A stretch of DNA of 47,736 nt from Bacillota bacterium (GCA_021846505.1 JAJZWV010000022.1:1-47736); one strand, 5' to 3'; counted from the first letter of the stretch, positions 32,699 to 41,484 are shown. Notes: generated by a model from the sequence alone, not told the origin. Translations and numbers: made by a program.

Positions 32699-34156
32699 AT
32701 GCACCGCGGCCATCACGTGACAATCAGCCTCGGAGCAGCTGGGGTGGCGGTGGCCCTCCTGGCTGCCTGCGGGCATCCGGCGGCGGGGCCGGCCCGCTAC
32801 ACGCACACCAGCAGTTTGGTGCTGGCGCTGGGGGAAGGGGCGGCCTTGGGGCAGCACGCCGCGGCGGTCCGCCTGCCCGCATCGCTGGCACCGCTGTCTC
32901 CGCTCGCGCTGGGCCTGAACAGCGCGGCCAACCGCTACCGCACCACGCTGGTGGTGGCGCGCGCGTGGGCGCCTCCGCTGACGGGCCGCCTGCTGCAGAT
33001 GCCGGCCGGTGGATCCCTGCCGCGTGGGCAGGCGTTTCCGGTTCACCAGCGCGTCCCGGGCTATGCCGTGGTGCTGGGCGTGGGGACCCACTCCCCCGCC
33101 GTCACCCTGGCGCCAGCCTCCGCGCTCCAGGGGCAGGTGCTGGCCTTCATCGGCGAGCCCTCGGCGTCGGCCTCCCTGCCCGCCCATGCCGCCTCCACGG
33201 TCGCGCTGCCCGGGGGGATCGTGGGGTACTTTTATGCCGTGCGGCCGCTCCCGCACCAAGTCAGCCCGCCCGCGGTGATGCTGGCCTGGGCGGAAAACGG
33301 CGACACCTATGCCATCTATGCCGCCAATTACGGGGGCGGAAGCCTGGCGGCCCAGCGCCAGGCCCTCACCGCGCTGGCCGCGACCATGAGCCAGACGCAC
33401 ATTACCCAGGTGGTCCCGATGCGCCGGACGCTTTCCCTGTTCCGCGACACCCAGGGCGCATGGGGGACGCCATCGTTTGGCGGCGTGTGGGACCGCTGGA
33501 CGGTGCAGCTCGCGGCGCCCGGCGCGGCGGGGTACACAACTGCCGGCGGCATCGCCTACCGGGTCACGCGGACGGGAAAGACGCTGGCCAGCCGGCGCGC
33601 CCCCACATGGCCCCAGCCCACAGCGCTTCGCCCGGTGCCCGTCCTGGAGGCGGCCGTGCCCTACTTGCGGGCGTCCGGCGTGCGCGTGCTGCTGCCGGCC
33701 GATGTGCCGCTGCAAGCGGGCACCTGGCCGCGGCTGAACACCACCGCTGGGCCGAGCGGCTACACGGTCACCATTCGGGAGACCGCCGTGAATCTGCCCC
33801 CCAACACCCCCTACGCCGTGGGCCTGGGGCTGGGCCAGTACCTGGGCCGCGTGCGCGGCTCCCGCTCCCCCCTGGTGGCGTACAACGCGCCGGGCTTGAC
33901 CACCCCTGACGCGCCGCCGGTCCGCGCCAGCCAAATCACCGAAGCCTGGCTCGCGCGGCGCTGGGCCAAAGGCTATTACCGCGGCACCGTGATCCTGCCG
34001 GGCGGGGTGCGGGCCGAGCTTTTGGCCGTCATGGCCGGCGACGGCGACCACTCGACGGTGCTGTTCCGCGAGCACGGCACGTACTACGCCGTCAGCAACT
34101 ACCACTCCGCGCGCCACGCCGTCGCGATGGCCGCCAGCATGGTGCCGGTGCCCTAA
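32699..34156 (+). CDS. large secreted lipoprotein, unknown function
   Basis: A 485-aa protein with a lipoprotein signal: basic MHRGHH, a hydrophobic core, and lipobox LLAAC with Cys24, so it should be anchored outside the membrane. The mature part is alanine/glycine-rich with repeated blocks of the type GTVILPGGVRAELLAVMAG and HSTVLFREHGTYYAVSNYH near the C-terminus. A similar block occurs near 200 (MLAWAENGDTYAIYAANYGG). I recognise no catalytic motif. The two halves look like a duplicated domain. The start ATG 32699 has only a distant GGGGGTG. It stands alone upstream of the paa operon. Confidence 0.72.
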   Translation: MHRGHHVTISLGAAGVAVALLAACGHPAAGPARYTHTSSLVLALGEGAALGQHAAAVRLPASLAPLSPLALGLNSAANRYRTTLVVARAWAPPLTGRLLQMPAGGSLPRGQAFPVHQRVPGYAVVLGVGTHSPAVTLAPASALQGQVLAFIGEPSASASLPAHAASTVALPGGIVGYFYAVRPLPHQVSPPAVMLAWAENGDTYAIYAANYGGGSLAAQRQALTALAATMSQTHITQVVPMRRTLSLFRDTQGAWGTPSFGGVWDRWTVQLAAPGAAGYTTAGGIAYRVTRTGKTLASRRAPTWPQPTALRPVPVLEAAVPYLRASGVRVLLPADVPLQAGTWPRLNTTAGPSGYTVTIRETAVNLPPNTPYAVGLGLGQYLGRVRGSRSPLVAYNAPGLTTPDAPPVRASQITEAWLARRWAKGYYRGTVILPGGVRAELLAVMAGDGDHSTVLFREHGTYYAVSNYHSARHAVAMAASMVPVP

Positions 34157-34329
34157 GGACCCCAAAAGCCTGGGTCCGACGAGCCTTCGCTGAGGCGCCA
34201 AAGACCCAGGCAATCGGGGACAGGTGACCGTGTCCGGCGTGGCGCCAGTGCCGTTCACTGGGACTAATCGCGTGGCGCCTGGCCGACGCCCAACCAGAGG
34301 GCCGACCCGGCAGGGGAGGAGGGTCTCGG
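34157..34329 (+). promoter_or_regulatory. paa leader with competing hairpins
   Basis: The 173-bp gap before paaA begins with GGACCC (34157-34162), which can pair with GGGTCC at 34172-34177. The overlapping GCCTGGGTC (34168-34176) can pair instead with GACCCAGGC (34203-34211). The two stems exclude each other. No U-run follows. Further on are GC-rich repeats of GTGGCGCC and, just before the GTG start, GGGGAGGAGGG. The gap probably holds the paa promoter and the end of the lipoprotein transcript. Confidence 0.4.
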
Positions 34330-35283
34330 GTGGATGTGGCGGATCGCACCCAGGAGTTTCTGGCACGCCTCGACAGCGGCCATAAGATTGAAGCGGAGGA
34401 CTGGATGCCCGACGCCTACCGGGCGGAGCTCATCCGCCTGATTCGGCTGCACGGCATCAGCGAAATCATGGGCACGCTGCCGGAAAAGGAGTGGGTGCCG
34501 CGGGCCCCCACCCTCTACCGCAAGCTGGCGCTCATGGCCAAGGTGCAGGACGAAGCCGGCCACGGCCAAATCCTGATACGCGTAGCGGAGGACCTCATGG
34601 CGCCGCTGCACCAAAACCGCGAGGACATCATGGCTGATCTGTTCGCCGGCCGGCAGAAGTTCCACAACGTGTTCCACATGCCGGTGCCCACCTGGGCCGA
34701 CGCTGGCCTCATCGGCTGGCTGGTGGACGGCGCCGCCATCATCACGCAGGGCATGCTGCTGTCGGGATCCTACGCCCCCTACACCCGGGCGCTGCGGCGC
34801 ATTGTGGAGGAAGAGGGGTTTCACATTCAGCACGGCGAAAGCATCTGCATGGCCCTAGCCGAAGGGACGCCTCGACAGCGCGCGATGTTTCAGGACGCGC
34901 TGACGCGCTGGTGGCCCTCGCTGATGATGTTTTTTGGCCCCCCGGAGCGCTCAGCCCCTGGGGGCGCCGGCGCGGGCTCCCATCAGAGGGCCAACCTGCG
35001 GTTTCGGATTCGCAGCAAAACCAACGAAGAGCTGCGCCAGCGCTATCTGACCAAGTATGTGCCGCGCATTCGGGCGCTGGGCTTTTCCATCCCGGATGCC
35101 ACCCTGGCCCAAGATCCTGACACCGGCGCCTGGACGTATCAGCCGCCGGACTGGGATCTGTGGCGGCGCATTATTGGCAACGGCGGCCCCCGATCGGCGG
35201 ACCGCCTCGAGCTGCGGCGCATGTCGTACGTGGAGGGCCAGTGGGTGCGCGATCTTTTGTCCTCCACGCGAAAGGCGGTGTAG
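34330..35283 (+). CDS. paaA: 1,2-phenylacetyl-CoA epoxidase catalytic subunit
   Basis: A 317-aa diiron oxygenase subunit that epoxidises the ring of phenylacetyl-CoA. The two carboxylate-histidine iron motifs are KVQDEAGHGQ (DEAGH at 74-78) and RIVEEEGFHIQHG (EEGFH at 161-165). The length fits the family. The start is GTG 34330 after GGGGAGGAGGG. It is the first gene of paaABCD. The insertion SAPGGAGAGSHQ near 210 varies in the family. Confidence 0.95.
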   Translation: MDVADRTQEFLARLDSGHKIEAEDWMPDAYRAELIRLIRLHGISEIMGTLPEKEWVPRAPTLYRKLALMAKVQDEAGHGQILIRVAEDLMAPLHQNREDIMADLFAGRQKFHNVFHMPVPTWADAGLIGWLVDGAAIITQGMLLSGSYAPYTRALRRIVEEEGFHIQHGESICMALAEGTPRQRAMFQDALTRWWPSLMMFFGPPERSAPGGAGAGSHQRANLRFRIRSKTNEELRQRYLTKYVPRIRALGFSIPDATLAQDPDTGAWTYQPPDWDLWRRIIGNGGPRSADRLELRRMSYVEGQWVRDLLSSTRKAV

Positions 35284-35284
35284 C

Positions 35285-35650
35285 ATGACCAACCCCGGCC
35301 AATCGGGCGAGACGGTTCCCCACCAGGATTTCGGAGTGTACGAGGTGTTTGCCCAAACCCAGCCGCTGGGCGCGATGGAGTGGCAGGCGAGTCTCATGGC
35401 GGGCTCGCCCCAGATGGCACTCTCCCTCGCCCAGCAAAACTTCCTGCGGCGCCGCCAGATTTACGGCCTCTGGGTCGTGCCGCGAGACGCCATCGCCAAA
35501 GCCCCGACCGATCCCACCGACCCCAGCCACGCGGCCGACGCCCTGTTCCGCCTGCCGAAGGGGTATCGGGAGCTGTCCGACTACCACTACTTGGTGAGCA
35601 AGTGGCGCCAGTACCAGCAGCAGGCGATGACACCCGACACCATGGCCTAG
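35285..35650 (+). CDS. paaB: 1,2-phenylacetyl-CoA epoxidase subunit PaaB
   Basis: A 121-aa structural subunit bridging PaaAC dimers. Typical segments are YEVFAQTQPLGAMEWQASLMAGSPQMAL (about residues 19-46), FLRRRQIYGLWVVPRDAI, and LSDYHYLVSKWRQYQ. The ATG at 35285 comes one base after the paaA stop. The C-terminal part, with RLPKGYRELSDYHY, is slightly longer than in Proteobacterial PaaB. Confidence 0.9.
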   Translation: MTNPGQSGETVPHQDFGVYEVFAQTQPLGAMEWQASLMAGSPQMALSLAQQNFLRRRQIYGLWVVPRDAIAKAPTDPTDPSHAADALFRLPKGYRELSDYHYLVSKWRQYQQQAMTPDTMA

Positions 35651-35684
35651 CCAAGCCTGCACGACCAGCACGAGGAGGTGTCTC

Positions 35685-36473
35685 ATGGACGAGAAGCGCT
35701 GGCGGCCCGCACTGGGGGAGCTGCTGGCCCAGCTGGCCGATGATGACTTGGTCACAGCATTTCGCGCCAGCGAGTGGCTGGGATTGGCCCCGCACCTGGA
35801 AGAAGACGTCGCGTGGTCTTCGATTGCCCAAGATGAGATGGGCCATGCCGCCATGTACTTCAGCCTGCTGGAGCAGCTGGGATTTGGCAGCGCCGACGAC
35901 TTGGCGCACCTGCGCGGCCCCGCCGACCGGCGCAACAGCGTGCTGCTGGAGCGCCCCAACGGCCCCGGCACGTATCTCGACCAGCCGCGGTTCGACTGGG
36001 CGTATGCGCTGGCGCGCCAATACCTGTACGACACGCTGGAGGCGCTGCGACTGGACGGCCTGGTGGAATCCTCTTACCAGCCGCTGGCGGAGCTCGCTGC
36101 CAAGATCCGGCGCGAGGAGCGCTACCACGCCCTGCATCACGCCACGTGGCTGGAGGAAGTGGCCCAGGCGGGGGGCGAAGCCTCGGAGCGCCTCCGGCAC
36201 GCGTTTGTGCGTGCCGCCGCCGATGCCGGCGACTTGGCGTACACCTCCGGCTGGGCCCGAGAGTGGGAGGAGTCGGGGCTCTGGCCCGATGCGTCGGAGC
36301 TTCCCGCTGCCTGGGCGCACCAGGTCGAGCGGGAGTTGTCCCACTGGGGGCTGGTGCTGCCCCCGGTTGCCTCGGTCCACAACGGCCGGGCGGGGGAGCA
36401 CTCTCCCGATCTGGCCTCCGTGATTGCGCAGCTGAGCGACGTGTACCGCACTGACCCGGTGGCCTCGTGGTGA
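35685..36473 (+). CDS. paaC: 1,2-phenylacetyl-CoA epoxidase subunit PaaC
   Basis: A 262-aa ferritin-like partner of PaaA. The helical bundle has SSIAQDEMGHAAMYFSLLEQ (about residues 45-64) and KIRREERYHALHHATW near 145-160, the usual PaaC signatures. The ATG at 35685 follows AGGAGGTGTCTC. It stabilises the catalytic subunit and takes part in substrate binding. It overlaps the start of paaD. Confidence 0.93.
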   Translation: MDEKRWRPALGELLAQLADDDLVTAFRASEWLGLAPHLEEDVAWSSIAQDEMGHAAMYFSLLEQLGFGSADDLAHLRGPADRRNSVLLERPNGPGTYLDQPRFDWAYALARQYLYDTLEALRLDGLVESSYQPLAELAAKIRREERYHALHHATWLEEVAQAGGEASERLRHAFVRAAADAGDLAYTSGWAREWEESGLWPDASELPAAWAHQVERELSHWGLVLPPVASVHNGRAGEHSPDLASVIAQLSDVYRTDPVASW

Positions 36474-36958
36474 CGGAGCCGGCTGTCCGGCCGGACCAGG
36501 TGCTCCACGCACTGGGCCAAGTCATGGACCCGGAAATGCCCGCCGTCAGCATTGCCGACTTGGGCATGGTCCATGCCGTTCGCATTGAGGGGGCCGCCGT
36601 CCGGGTCACCCTGCTGCCCACCTTTGTGGGATGCCCCGCCTTGGAGTTGATTCGCCAGCGAGCGGTCCATCAGATTCAGCAGGCGGCCGGCACACCGATT
36701 GAGGTCGACGTGGAGTTTTCCACCGCCGTGCCGTGGACATCTGGCCGCATCGCACCCGAGTGCCACGGTGCACTCCGCACGCGCGGCATCGCCCCACCCA
36801 GCCTCACGCCACCGGCCCGCGGAGCGGAGCCCATCCCCTGTCCCTGGTGCGGATCCTTGGGCACGCGGCTGGAAAGCTGGTTTGGCCCCACCGCCTGCCG
36901 TGCCATTTACTACTGCCGCGCATGCCGCAATCCGTTCGAAGCCATAAAGTTTGCGTGA
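36467..36958 (+). CDS. paaD: phenylacetyl-CoA epoxidase accessory protein PaaD
   Basis: A 163-aa protein with an N-terminal MIP18/DUF59 domain (VLHALGQVMDPEMPAVSIADLG) and a C-terminal zinc-ribbon-like part with CPWCGSLGT and YYCRACRNPFEAIK. PaaD helps assemble the metal centres of the epoxidase. The start GTG 36467 (or GTG 36470) lies inside the end of paaC. The operon ends here: no paaE reductase or paaG/H/K genes follow. Confidence 0.92.
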   Translation: MVTEPAVRPDQVLHALGQVMDPEMPAVSIADLGMVHAVRIEGAAVRVTLLPTFVGCPALELIRQRAVHQIQQAAGTPIEVDVEFSTAVPWTSGRIAPECHGALRTRGIAPPSLTPPARGAEPIPCPWCGSLGTRLESWFGPTACRAIYYCRACRNPFEAIKFA

Positions 36959-37223
36959 GGTGCACCGTCCTGCCCACAGATGTCCTGGGTGGGGAGATGC
37001 CAGCGCGCCCGAATCTGTGATCGCCCACGGCCGCCGCATCCGCGCTGCAAATTTCTAGGCGAGGCACGTCTCGGCGAGGCCGGTGGGGTGCCCGGCCGCG
37101 CTGACCCTGGCGGCGCTTCGGGCTCGCCCTGTTCTGTGCCGCACGCCAGTGCGCTACAATCGGCCCGCAAGTTTGGAAGGGGCGGGGGGCGGCCGCTCGC
37201 CGGCCGTCCAGAAGAGGTGGAAA
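36959..37223. other. gap between paaD and EamA gene
   Basis: A GC-rich intergenic stretch. A TACAAT -10 box at 37155-37160 with TTCTGT 17 bases upstream (37132-37137) is a likely promoter for the EamA gene, whose ribosome site AGAGGTGG precedes ATG 37224. No strong terminator after paaD and no riboswitch that I recognise. Confidence 0.45.
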
Positions 37224-38222
37224 ATGTCCGCACGGCATGCGGCCATGGTGGCGCTGGCGGCTTGCCTGTGGGGCTTGTCGGGCACGGCCGCCCAATGGCT
37301 CATGCAAGCCGACGGCGTCAGCCCCGCCTGGCTCACCACGGTCCGCATGGCCGTGACCGGCTTGGCGCTGCTGGCGGTGCTTGCTCGGCGCCAGCCAGGA
37401 ACCTGGTGGGCCCTCTGGCGCCACCGTGCCGACCGGCCCCGCTTTCTCATCTTCAGTCTGGTGGGGCTGGCCGGGGTGCAGTACACCTACTTGGCGGCCA
37501 TCGCGGCCAGCAATGCCGCCATGGCCACCTTGCTCCAATACTTGGCGCCGCCCATCCTGGTGGTGGCCACCGCCGTGGCCATCCGGCGCCGCATTGCCGC
37601 GGGGCAGGCCCTGTTGATGGCGGCTGCCGGGGCAGGCACGTGGCTATTGCTGTCCGGCGGCCGGCCGGCATCGCTGTTGGTCAGCCCGGCGGGCCTGCTG
37701 TGGGGAATTCTGGCCGCCGGCACCCTGGCGTTTTACACCTGGACCGCTCCCCCACTGCTGGCGCGCCACGGCACGGTGGCCGTCATGGCCTGGAGCATGC
37801 TGGTGGGGGCGGCCGCCGTATCGCTGGCCCAGCCGCCGGTCGGGGGGCCCCACCCGTGGACATGGGCGGTGGTGGGCTTGGTGGCCACGGTGGCGGTCGG
37901 CGGCACTCTGCTGGCTTTCGGCCTGTTTTTGGCCAGCCTCTCCCACATCGCCCCCGCCACCGCCGCTTGGCTGGCGGCGGTCGAGCCGGTGGCGGCCGGC
38001 ATCTCGGCGCACCTGTTTCTGCACGTGCCGCTGAATGCGGCGCAGATGACCGGAGGAGCCATGGTGCTGGGGGCGGCGGGGTGGCTCGCGGCCCTTGGGC
38101 AGCGCCAACATGGAGGCGGGCGCGCCGGAGACCCTATAATGGCGGCAGCGTATCCAGCGGAAGCGGAAGGAGAGGCGCATGGCCATACAACTGATGTCTC
38201 CCAAGCTCAAAACCCAAATTGA
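37224..38222 (+). CDS. EamA/DMT-family transporter
   Basis: A 332-aa membrane protein with ten predicted helices in two EamA repeats. The first begins HAAMVALAACLWGLSGTAAQW; the second begins near GLLWGILAAGTLAFYTWT and ends with the typical SHIAPATAAWLAAVEPVAAGI. Family members export amino acids or metabolites. The start ATG 37224 follows AGAGGTGGAAA. Its hydrophilic end overlaps the start of the next gene by 44 bases and even carries that gene's promoter. Confidence 0.88.
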   Translation: MSARHAAMVALAACLWGLSGTAAQWLMQADGVSPAWLTTVRMAVTGLALLAVLARRQPGTWWALWRHRADRPRFLIFSLVGLAGVQYTYLAAIAASNAAMATLLQYLAPPILVVATAVAIRRRIAAGQALLMAAAGAGTWLLLSGGRPASLLVSPAGLLWGILAAGTLAFYTWTAPPLLARHGTVAVMAWSMLVGAAAVSLAQPPVGGPHPWTWAVVGLVATVAVGGTLLAFGLFLASLSHIAPATAAWLAAVEPVAAGISAHLFLHVPLNAAQMTGGAMVLGAAGWLAALGQRQHGGGRAGDPIMAAAYPAEAEGEAHGHTTDVSQAQNPN

Positions 38223-38757
38223 CACCCACTACCATCGGCAGGGTGCCCTGTTTGGCGCTGTGCCGGCAAGTGCCCTTGATCTTGAGCAGCAGCGAGCGTT
38301 AGAGGATGCGGGCTGGGCGGTGCAGGAGTACCGCGACCAAACGGTGCTGCTGCCTCCCCGCGCCACGGTTCGGTGGGATCAGCAGCTGTTTCGCTTTCGG
38401 GATGCGATCCTGCACCAGGCGGCGCATGCCATTCCCCAGGGTGTGCCGGTGGCGGGCAATGCCCAGGCCATTGTGGAAGAAGTCATTGCCTCGCAGTGGG
38501 ATGCGCGGCTGGACCAGCTCCGCACGGTCTGGGGCGCCTTCGCGTATGCCGCCCTGCGGAACGGAGAGGACTCGAGCCCCGCCGAACCCGAGGCGCCGGC
38601 GCCAGCTTCCTTTGCCATGGAGGATCAGGAAACGTATTTTTTCTACACCCAGGCCATGGCAGACGCCGCCACCGCTACCCTGGCGGAGGTTGTGAAGGCG
38701 CCATCCCCGGGCGACGACTTATGGACCATGCTGGCGGCGGTCCACGACGTCCCGTAG
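38179..38757 (+). CDS. hypothetical protein
   Basis: A 192-aa cytoplasmic-type protein of unknown family: MSPKLKTQIDTHYHRQGALF at the start, an acidic/alanine linker near 130-145 (SSPAEPEAPAPAS), and an acidic C-terminus. The start ATG 38179 has GGAGAGG upstream, and a perfect TATAAT lies at 38135-38140, inside the EamA coding end. It can thus be expressed on its own. Its 3' end overlaps the convergent acetyltransferase gene by 39 bases. Confidence 0.7.
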   Translation: MAIQLMSPKLKTQIDTHYHRQGALFGAVPASALDLEQQRALEDAGWAVQEYRDQTVLLPPRATVRWDQQLFRFRDAILHQAAHAIPQGVPVAGNAQAIVEEVIASQWDARLDQLRTVWGAFAYAALRNGEDSSPAEPEAPAPASFAMEDQETYFFYTQAMADAATATLAEVVKAPSPGDDLWTMLAAVHDVP

Positions 38758-39273
38758 CGAGCCCCTCTCAAGCCAGCGCGCCATGAGCACCTCGTCCACC
38801 AGCTGGCCCTGGATGCGATACTGCCCGCGGCGCACGCCTTCTTCCACGAAGCCGCGCCGCCGATACGCCGCCAGCGCCTCGGTATTGGTGGCAAACACCG
38901 TCAGGCAAAGCTTTTCCACCCCGGATGCCTCGGCCCAGTCCTGGGCCGCCGCGAGGCAGCGGCTGAACACGCCGCGCCCCCGGTGCGCGGCCGCCACCAC
39001 CACCGCCAGGGTGGCGGTGTGGGCGGTCTTGGGCCAGGTCCCGCGCACGAGTTCCATCTCCGCCACCACGGCGCCGTCGGCCACCCCCACCCAAATTTGA
39101 TGGCTGGCTGGGTCGCGCGCCGCGATGATGCGGGCCTGCTGCTCCGGGGTGAAAAACAGCCGGTCCGGGACGATAAAGCGGCCCTCGGCCGCCACGGCCG
39201 CCGTGAGGTCGCACAGCCCCTCTGCATCGCCGGGCTCGGCCACCCTGACCCACACGTCGGAATCCACCGTCAT
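38719..39273 (-). CDS. GNAT-family N-acetyltransferase
   Basis: A 184-aa GNAT enzyme. The acetyl-CoA loop is AAAHRGRGVFSRCLAAAQDW (about residues 90-109), and the C-terminal motif is NTEALAAYRRRGFVEEG. The N-terminus VRVAEPGDAEGLCDLTAAVA is typical. The start ATG 39273 follows GGGGGGAG; the frame is open further upstream without a ribosome site. It is a single gene convergent with the unknown 192-aa protein. The substrate is not predictable. Confidence 0.85.
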   Translation of the reverse strand: MTVDSDVWVRVAEPGDAEGLCDLTAAVAAEGRFIVPDRLFFTPEQQARIIAARDPASHQIWVGVADGAVVAEMELVRGTWPKTAHTATLAVVVAAAHRGRGVFSRCLAAAQDWAEASGVEKLCLTVFATNTEALAAYRRRGFVEEGVRRGQYRIQGQLVDEVLMARWLERGSLRDVVDRRQHGP

Positions 39274-39402
39274 GCGCTCCCCCCTTTGCCGGGGGAGGAG
39301 CGCACGATGCCTCCTACACCGCCCAGCATCCTCTGGGGTGAAGATTCGCGGCGTCGGCGCCAAGTCCTGCCCGAGGGCGGTCGGCCGCTGGCCCCAGCCG
39401 TG

Positions 39403-39729
39403 CTAGCGCGGCGGCCGGCGGCGGTCACGGCGCGCGCGTGCAGCGGAGACGGGAGCGGGCTCCGCCGCTGCGGAGGCCCGCGGCACCACCCAGCCGTGGC
39501 GCACCGGCCCGGGACTGGTTTCCTCGATGTACAGCACCGACGTCATGGGCAGACGAATATGGAGCCTCGGCCGGGTCGCCCCTCGAAAGCTTCCCTCGGC
39601 CTCGACCCACCCGTCCAGCAGCCGGAGCTTGGAGGCAAAAAACACCCGCCGGTCCCCCGTCGACGAGCGCGCTACAATCCGGTAGGGCAACAGTTCACTC
39701 CCCGCGGGCTCCCACCGCGCCGCGCTCAC
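39403..39729 (-). CDS. small basic protein coupled to the pyruvate-oxidase-type gene
   Basis: A 108-aa protein whose GTG start at 39729 overlaps the stop of the TPP enzyme (GTGA). The first 80 residues look folded, with beta-rich YRIVARSSTGDRRVFFASKL and a GATRPRLHIRLPMTSVLYIEE stretch. The tail is an Ala/Arg-rich run. The early part contains a helix-free, PilZ- or PRC-like pattern, but I cannot name a family. The coupling suggests a role linked to the enzyme. Confidence 0.55.
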   Translation of the reverse strand: MSAARWEPAGSELLPYRIVARSSTGDRRVFFASKLRLLDGWVEAEGSFRGATRPRLHIRLPMTSVLYIEETSPGPVRHGWVVPRASAAAEPAPVSAARARRDRRRPPR

Positions 39730-41408
39730 AGCCCGAACGTCTCCCGAAAGAGCGCGGTGGCGTACCCCTTGGCCTGGTCCAGCGTGATGCGGGGCGGCAG
39801 TGGGCGCTCGTTAGGGTCGCACAGCCCATCGACCACCACCGGCCCTGGGTCCTTCAGGGCATCTCGCAGGGCGTCCTCCAGCTGGTCCGGCTGCTTTACG
39901 CGCGGGCCACGCCCCCCCGCCGCCTCCGCGTAGGCCGCAAAGTCCGGGTTGGTGAGATCGGTGCCAAACTCCGGGTGCCCTTCTACCTCCTGCTCGAACT
40001 TGATCATCGCGAGGCGCGCATTGTCCAGCACCACCACCTTGATGGGCAGCCGGTACTTCGCCGCCGTGACAAAGTCGGCCATCAGCATGGCAAAGCCTCC
40101 GTCGCCCACGACGGCGACAGACTGCCGATGGGGGTCCACCAGCTGGGCGGCGATGGCCGCTGGCATGCCAAATCCCATCGATCCGAGCCAGGCAGACACC
40201 AGCCACCCCTGATCCCGTATGCGAAAGCCCCGGGACATCCACACCAGCGCGTTGCCTACGTCCACCGCGATGTTGGCATCGGCGTCCACCAGCCCCGACA
40301 GCATGTTCACGGCCCGCTGCGGATTGATGGGGGCGCGGTCATCGCGCGAGAGGCCCTCCACCCACTGGAGCCACTCGGCGCGCTGGTGCTGCAGGCCCCG
40401 GAGAAAGTGACTGGGGCCGTGGCGCGTGCTCACCCGGTCAGACAGGGCCGCCACGGTCGGGCCGGCGTGGCCCACCAGCCCCAAATCCACCTGCACCCGC
40501 TTCCCAACTTGTGAAATCTCCCAGTCGATTTGCACCAGTTTCGCCGCTTTCGGAAGGAACTGCACATAGGGATACGACGTGCCTACCATCAGGCACAGAT
40601 CGCACTGCTCCATGGCGCTGTGGGCCGGCTTCGCCCCCAACAGGCCCAGCCCACCCAGCGCCAGCGGGTGGTCGTCCGGCACCACCCCCTTGCCCGGCAG
40701 GGTATTGACCACCGGTGCCTGGATGCGCTCGGCCAACTCCAGCACGGCCGCTCGCGCCGCCCGTGCACCACGGCCGCAGAACAGCACCGGGCGCTCCGCC
40801 TGGTCAATGAGCTGGGCCGCTCGGTCCAGCACGTCGTCCGTGGGCACACTTTCGGCGGCGGCGGGCTGGGCGGCGCGCACGCCATAGTGGTGCGGGGGCT
40901 CGTCCACCGATCCGCGCAGTGCATCAAAAGGCAAGCTCAGATGCGAGACCCCACGCCGTGCCAGCGCGATTCGACACGCGTTGTCGGCCATGATGGCCAT
41001 TTGGTTGGGATCGGTGATTTGATGGTTGTAAATGGCCACGTCAGCAAACAGCTGGAGCAGGTTGACCTCTTGGAAATAGTCCGTGCCCAGATAGTCGGTG
41101 GACACCTGGCCCGTGAGGGCCAGCACCGGAGCATGGTCCATCTTGGCGTCATAGAGGCCATTCAGCAGGTGAATCGCCCCGGGGCCGGCGGTGGCCACGG
41201 CCACACCCAGGCCGCCTGTCTTCTTGCCCACCGCCGATGCCATAAAGGCGCCGGCTTCTTCGTGGCGCCCCTGGACAAACGTGAGCCGCCGGTCGCGCCG
41301 CAGCGGCTCCATTAAAGGGTCGATGGAATCCCCGGGAATCCCAAACAGATACTCCATGCCATGCGCCACCAGCACATCGAGCAACACGGCAGCCGCGGTC
41401 TTGGCCAT
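39726..41408 (-). CDS. TPP enzyme, pyruvate oxidase/quinone dehydrogenase type
   Basis: A 560-aa thiamine-diphosphate enzyme. The catalytic glutamate is in QGRHEEAGAFMASA (about residue 50), the FAD/middle domain spans about 185-330, and the TPP/Mg motif is GDGGFAMLMADFVTAAKYRLP (near 435). The start MAKTAAAVLLDVLVAHGMEYLFG and the AVATAGPGAIHLLNGLYDAK block are typical of PoxB/SpxB/YdaP proteins, which turn pyruvate into acetate or acetyl phosphate. Acetolactate synthase cannot be fully ruled out. The start ATG 41408 follows GGGGAGGTGG. It lies downstream of a superoxide dismutase gene. Confidence 0.85.
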   Translation of the reverse strand: MAKTAAAVLLDVLVAHGMEYLFGIPGDSIDPLMEPLRRDRRLTFVQGRHEEAGAFMASAVGKKTGGLGVAVATAGPGAIHLLNGLYDAKMDHAPVLALTGQVSTDYLGTDYFQEVNLLQLFADVAIYNHQITDPNQMAIMADNACRIALARRGVSHLSLPFDALRGSVDEPPHHYGVRAAQPAAAESVPTDDVLDRAAQLIDQAERPVLFCGRGARAARAAVLELAERIQAPVVNTLPGKGVVPDDHPLALGGLGLLGAKPAHSAMEQCDLCLMVGTSYPYVQFLPKAAKLVQIDWEISQVGKRVQVDLGLVGHAGPTVAALSDRVSTRHGPSHFLRGLQHQRAEWLQWVEGLSRDDRAPINPQRAVNMLSGLVDADANIAVDVGNALVWMSRGFRIRDQGWLVSAWLGSMGFGMPAAIAAQLVDPHRQSVAVVGDGGFAMLMADFVTAAKYRLPIKVVVLDNARLAMIKFEQEVEGHPEFGTDLTNPDFAAYAEAAGGRGPRVKQPDQLEDALRDALKDPGPVVVDGLCDPNERPLPPRITLDQAKGYATALFRETFGL

Positions 41409-41451
41409 GCGCCACCTCCCCAGGTAGCGTGCCCCGGGGCCCACACCCTGA

Positions 41452-41484
41452 CACCGGGACCGGGCCCTTGCCCGCCTCCCGGTG
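41452..41484. terminator. hairpin between sod and the TPP enzyme gene
   Basis: CACCGGGA (41452-41459) pairs with TCCCGGTG (41477-41484), with a GGGC/GCCC inner stem. There is no U-run. It may attenuate read-through from sod or stabilise the transcript end. Confidence 0.45.

Noticed and set aside
36959-37223. Riboswitch before the EamA gene
   Set aside because: The region is GC-rich and foldable, but none of the conserved cores I know (TPP, SAM, cobalamin, fluoride, guanidine) is present. The promoter box lies after most of it.
41452-41484. Strong intrinsic terminator ending the sod transcript
   Set aside because: The hairpin is good, but no U-run follows, so full termination cannot be claimed. 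It is listed only as a weak terminator candidate.
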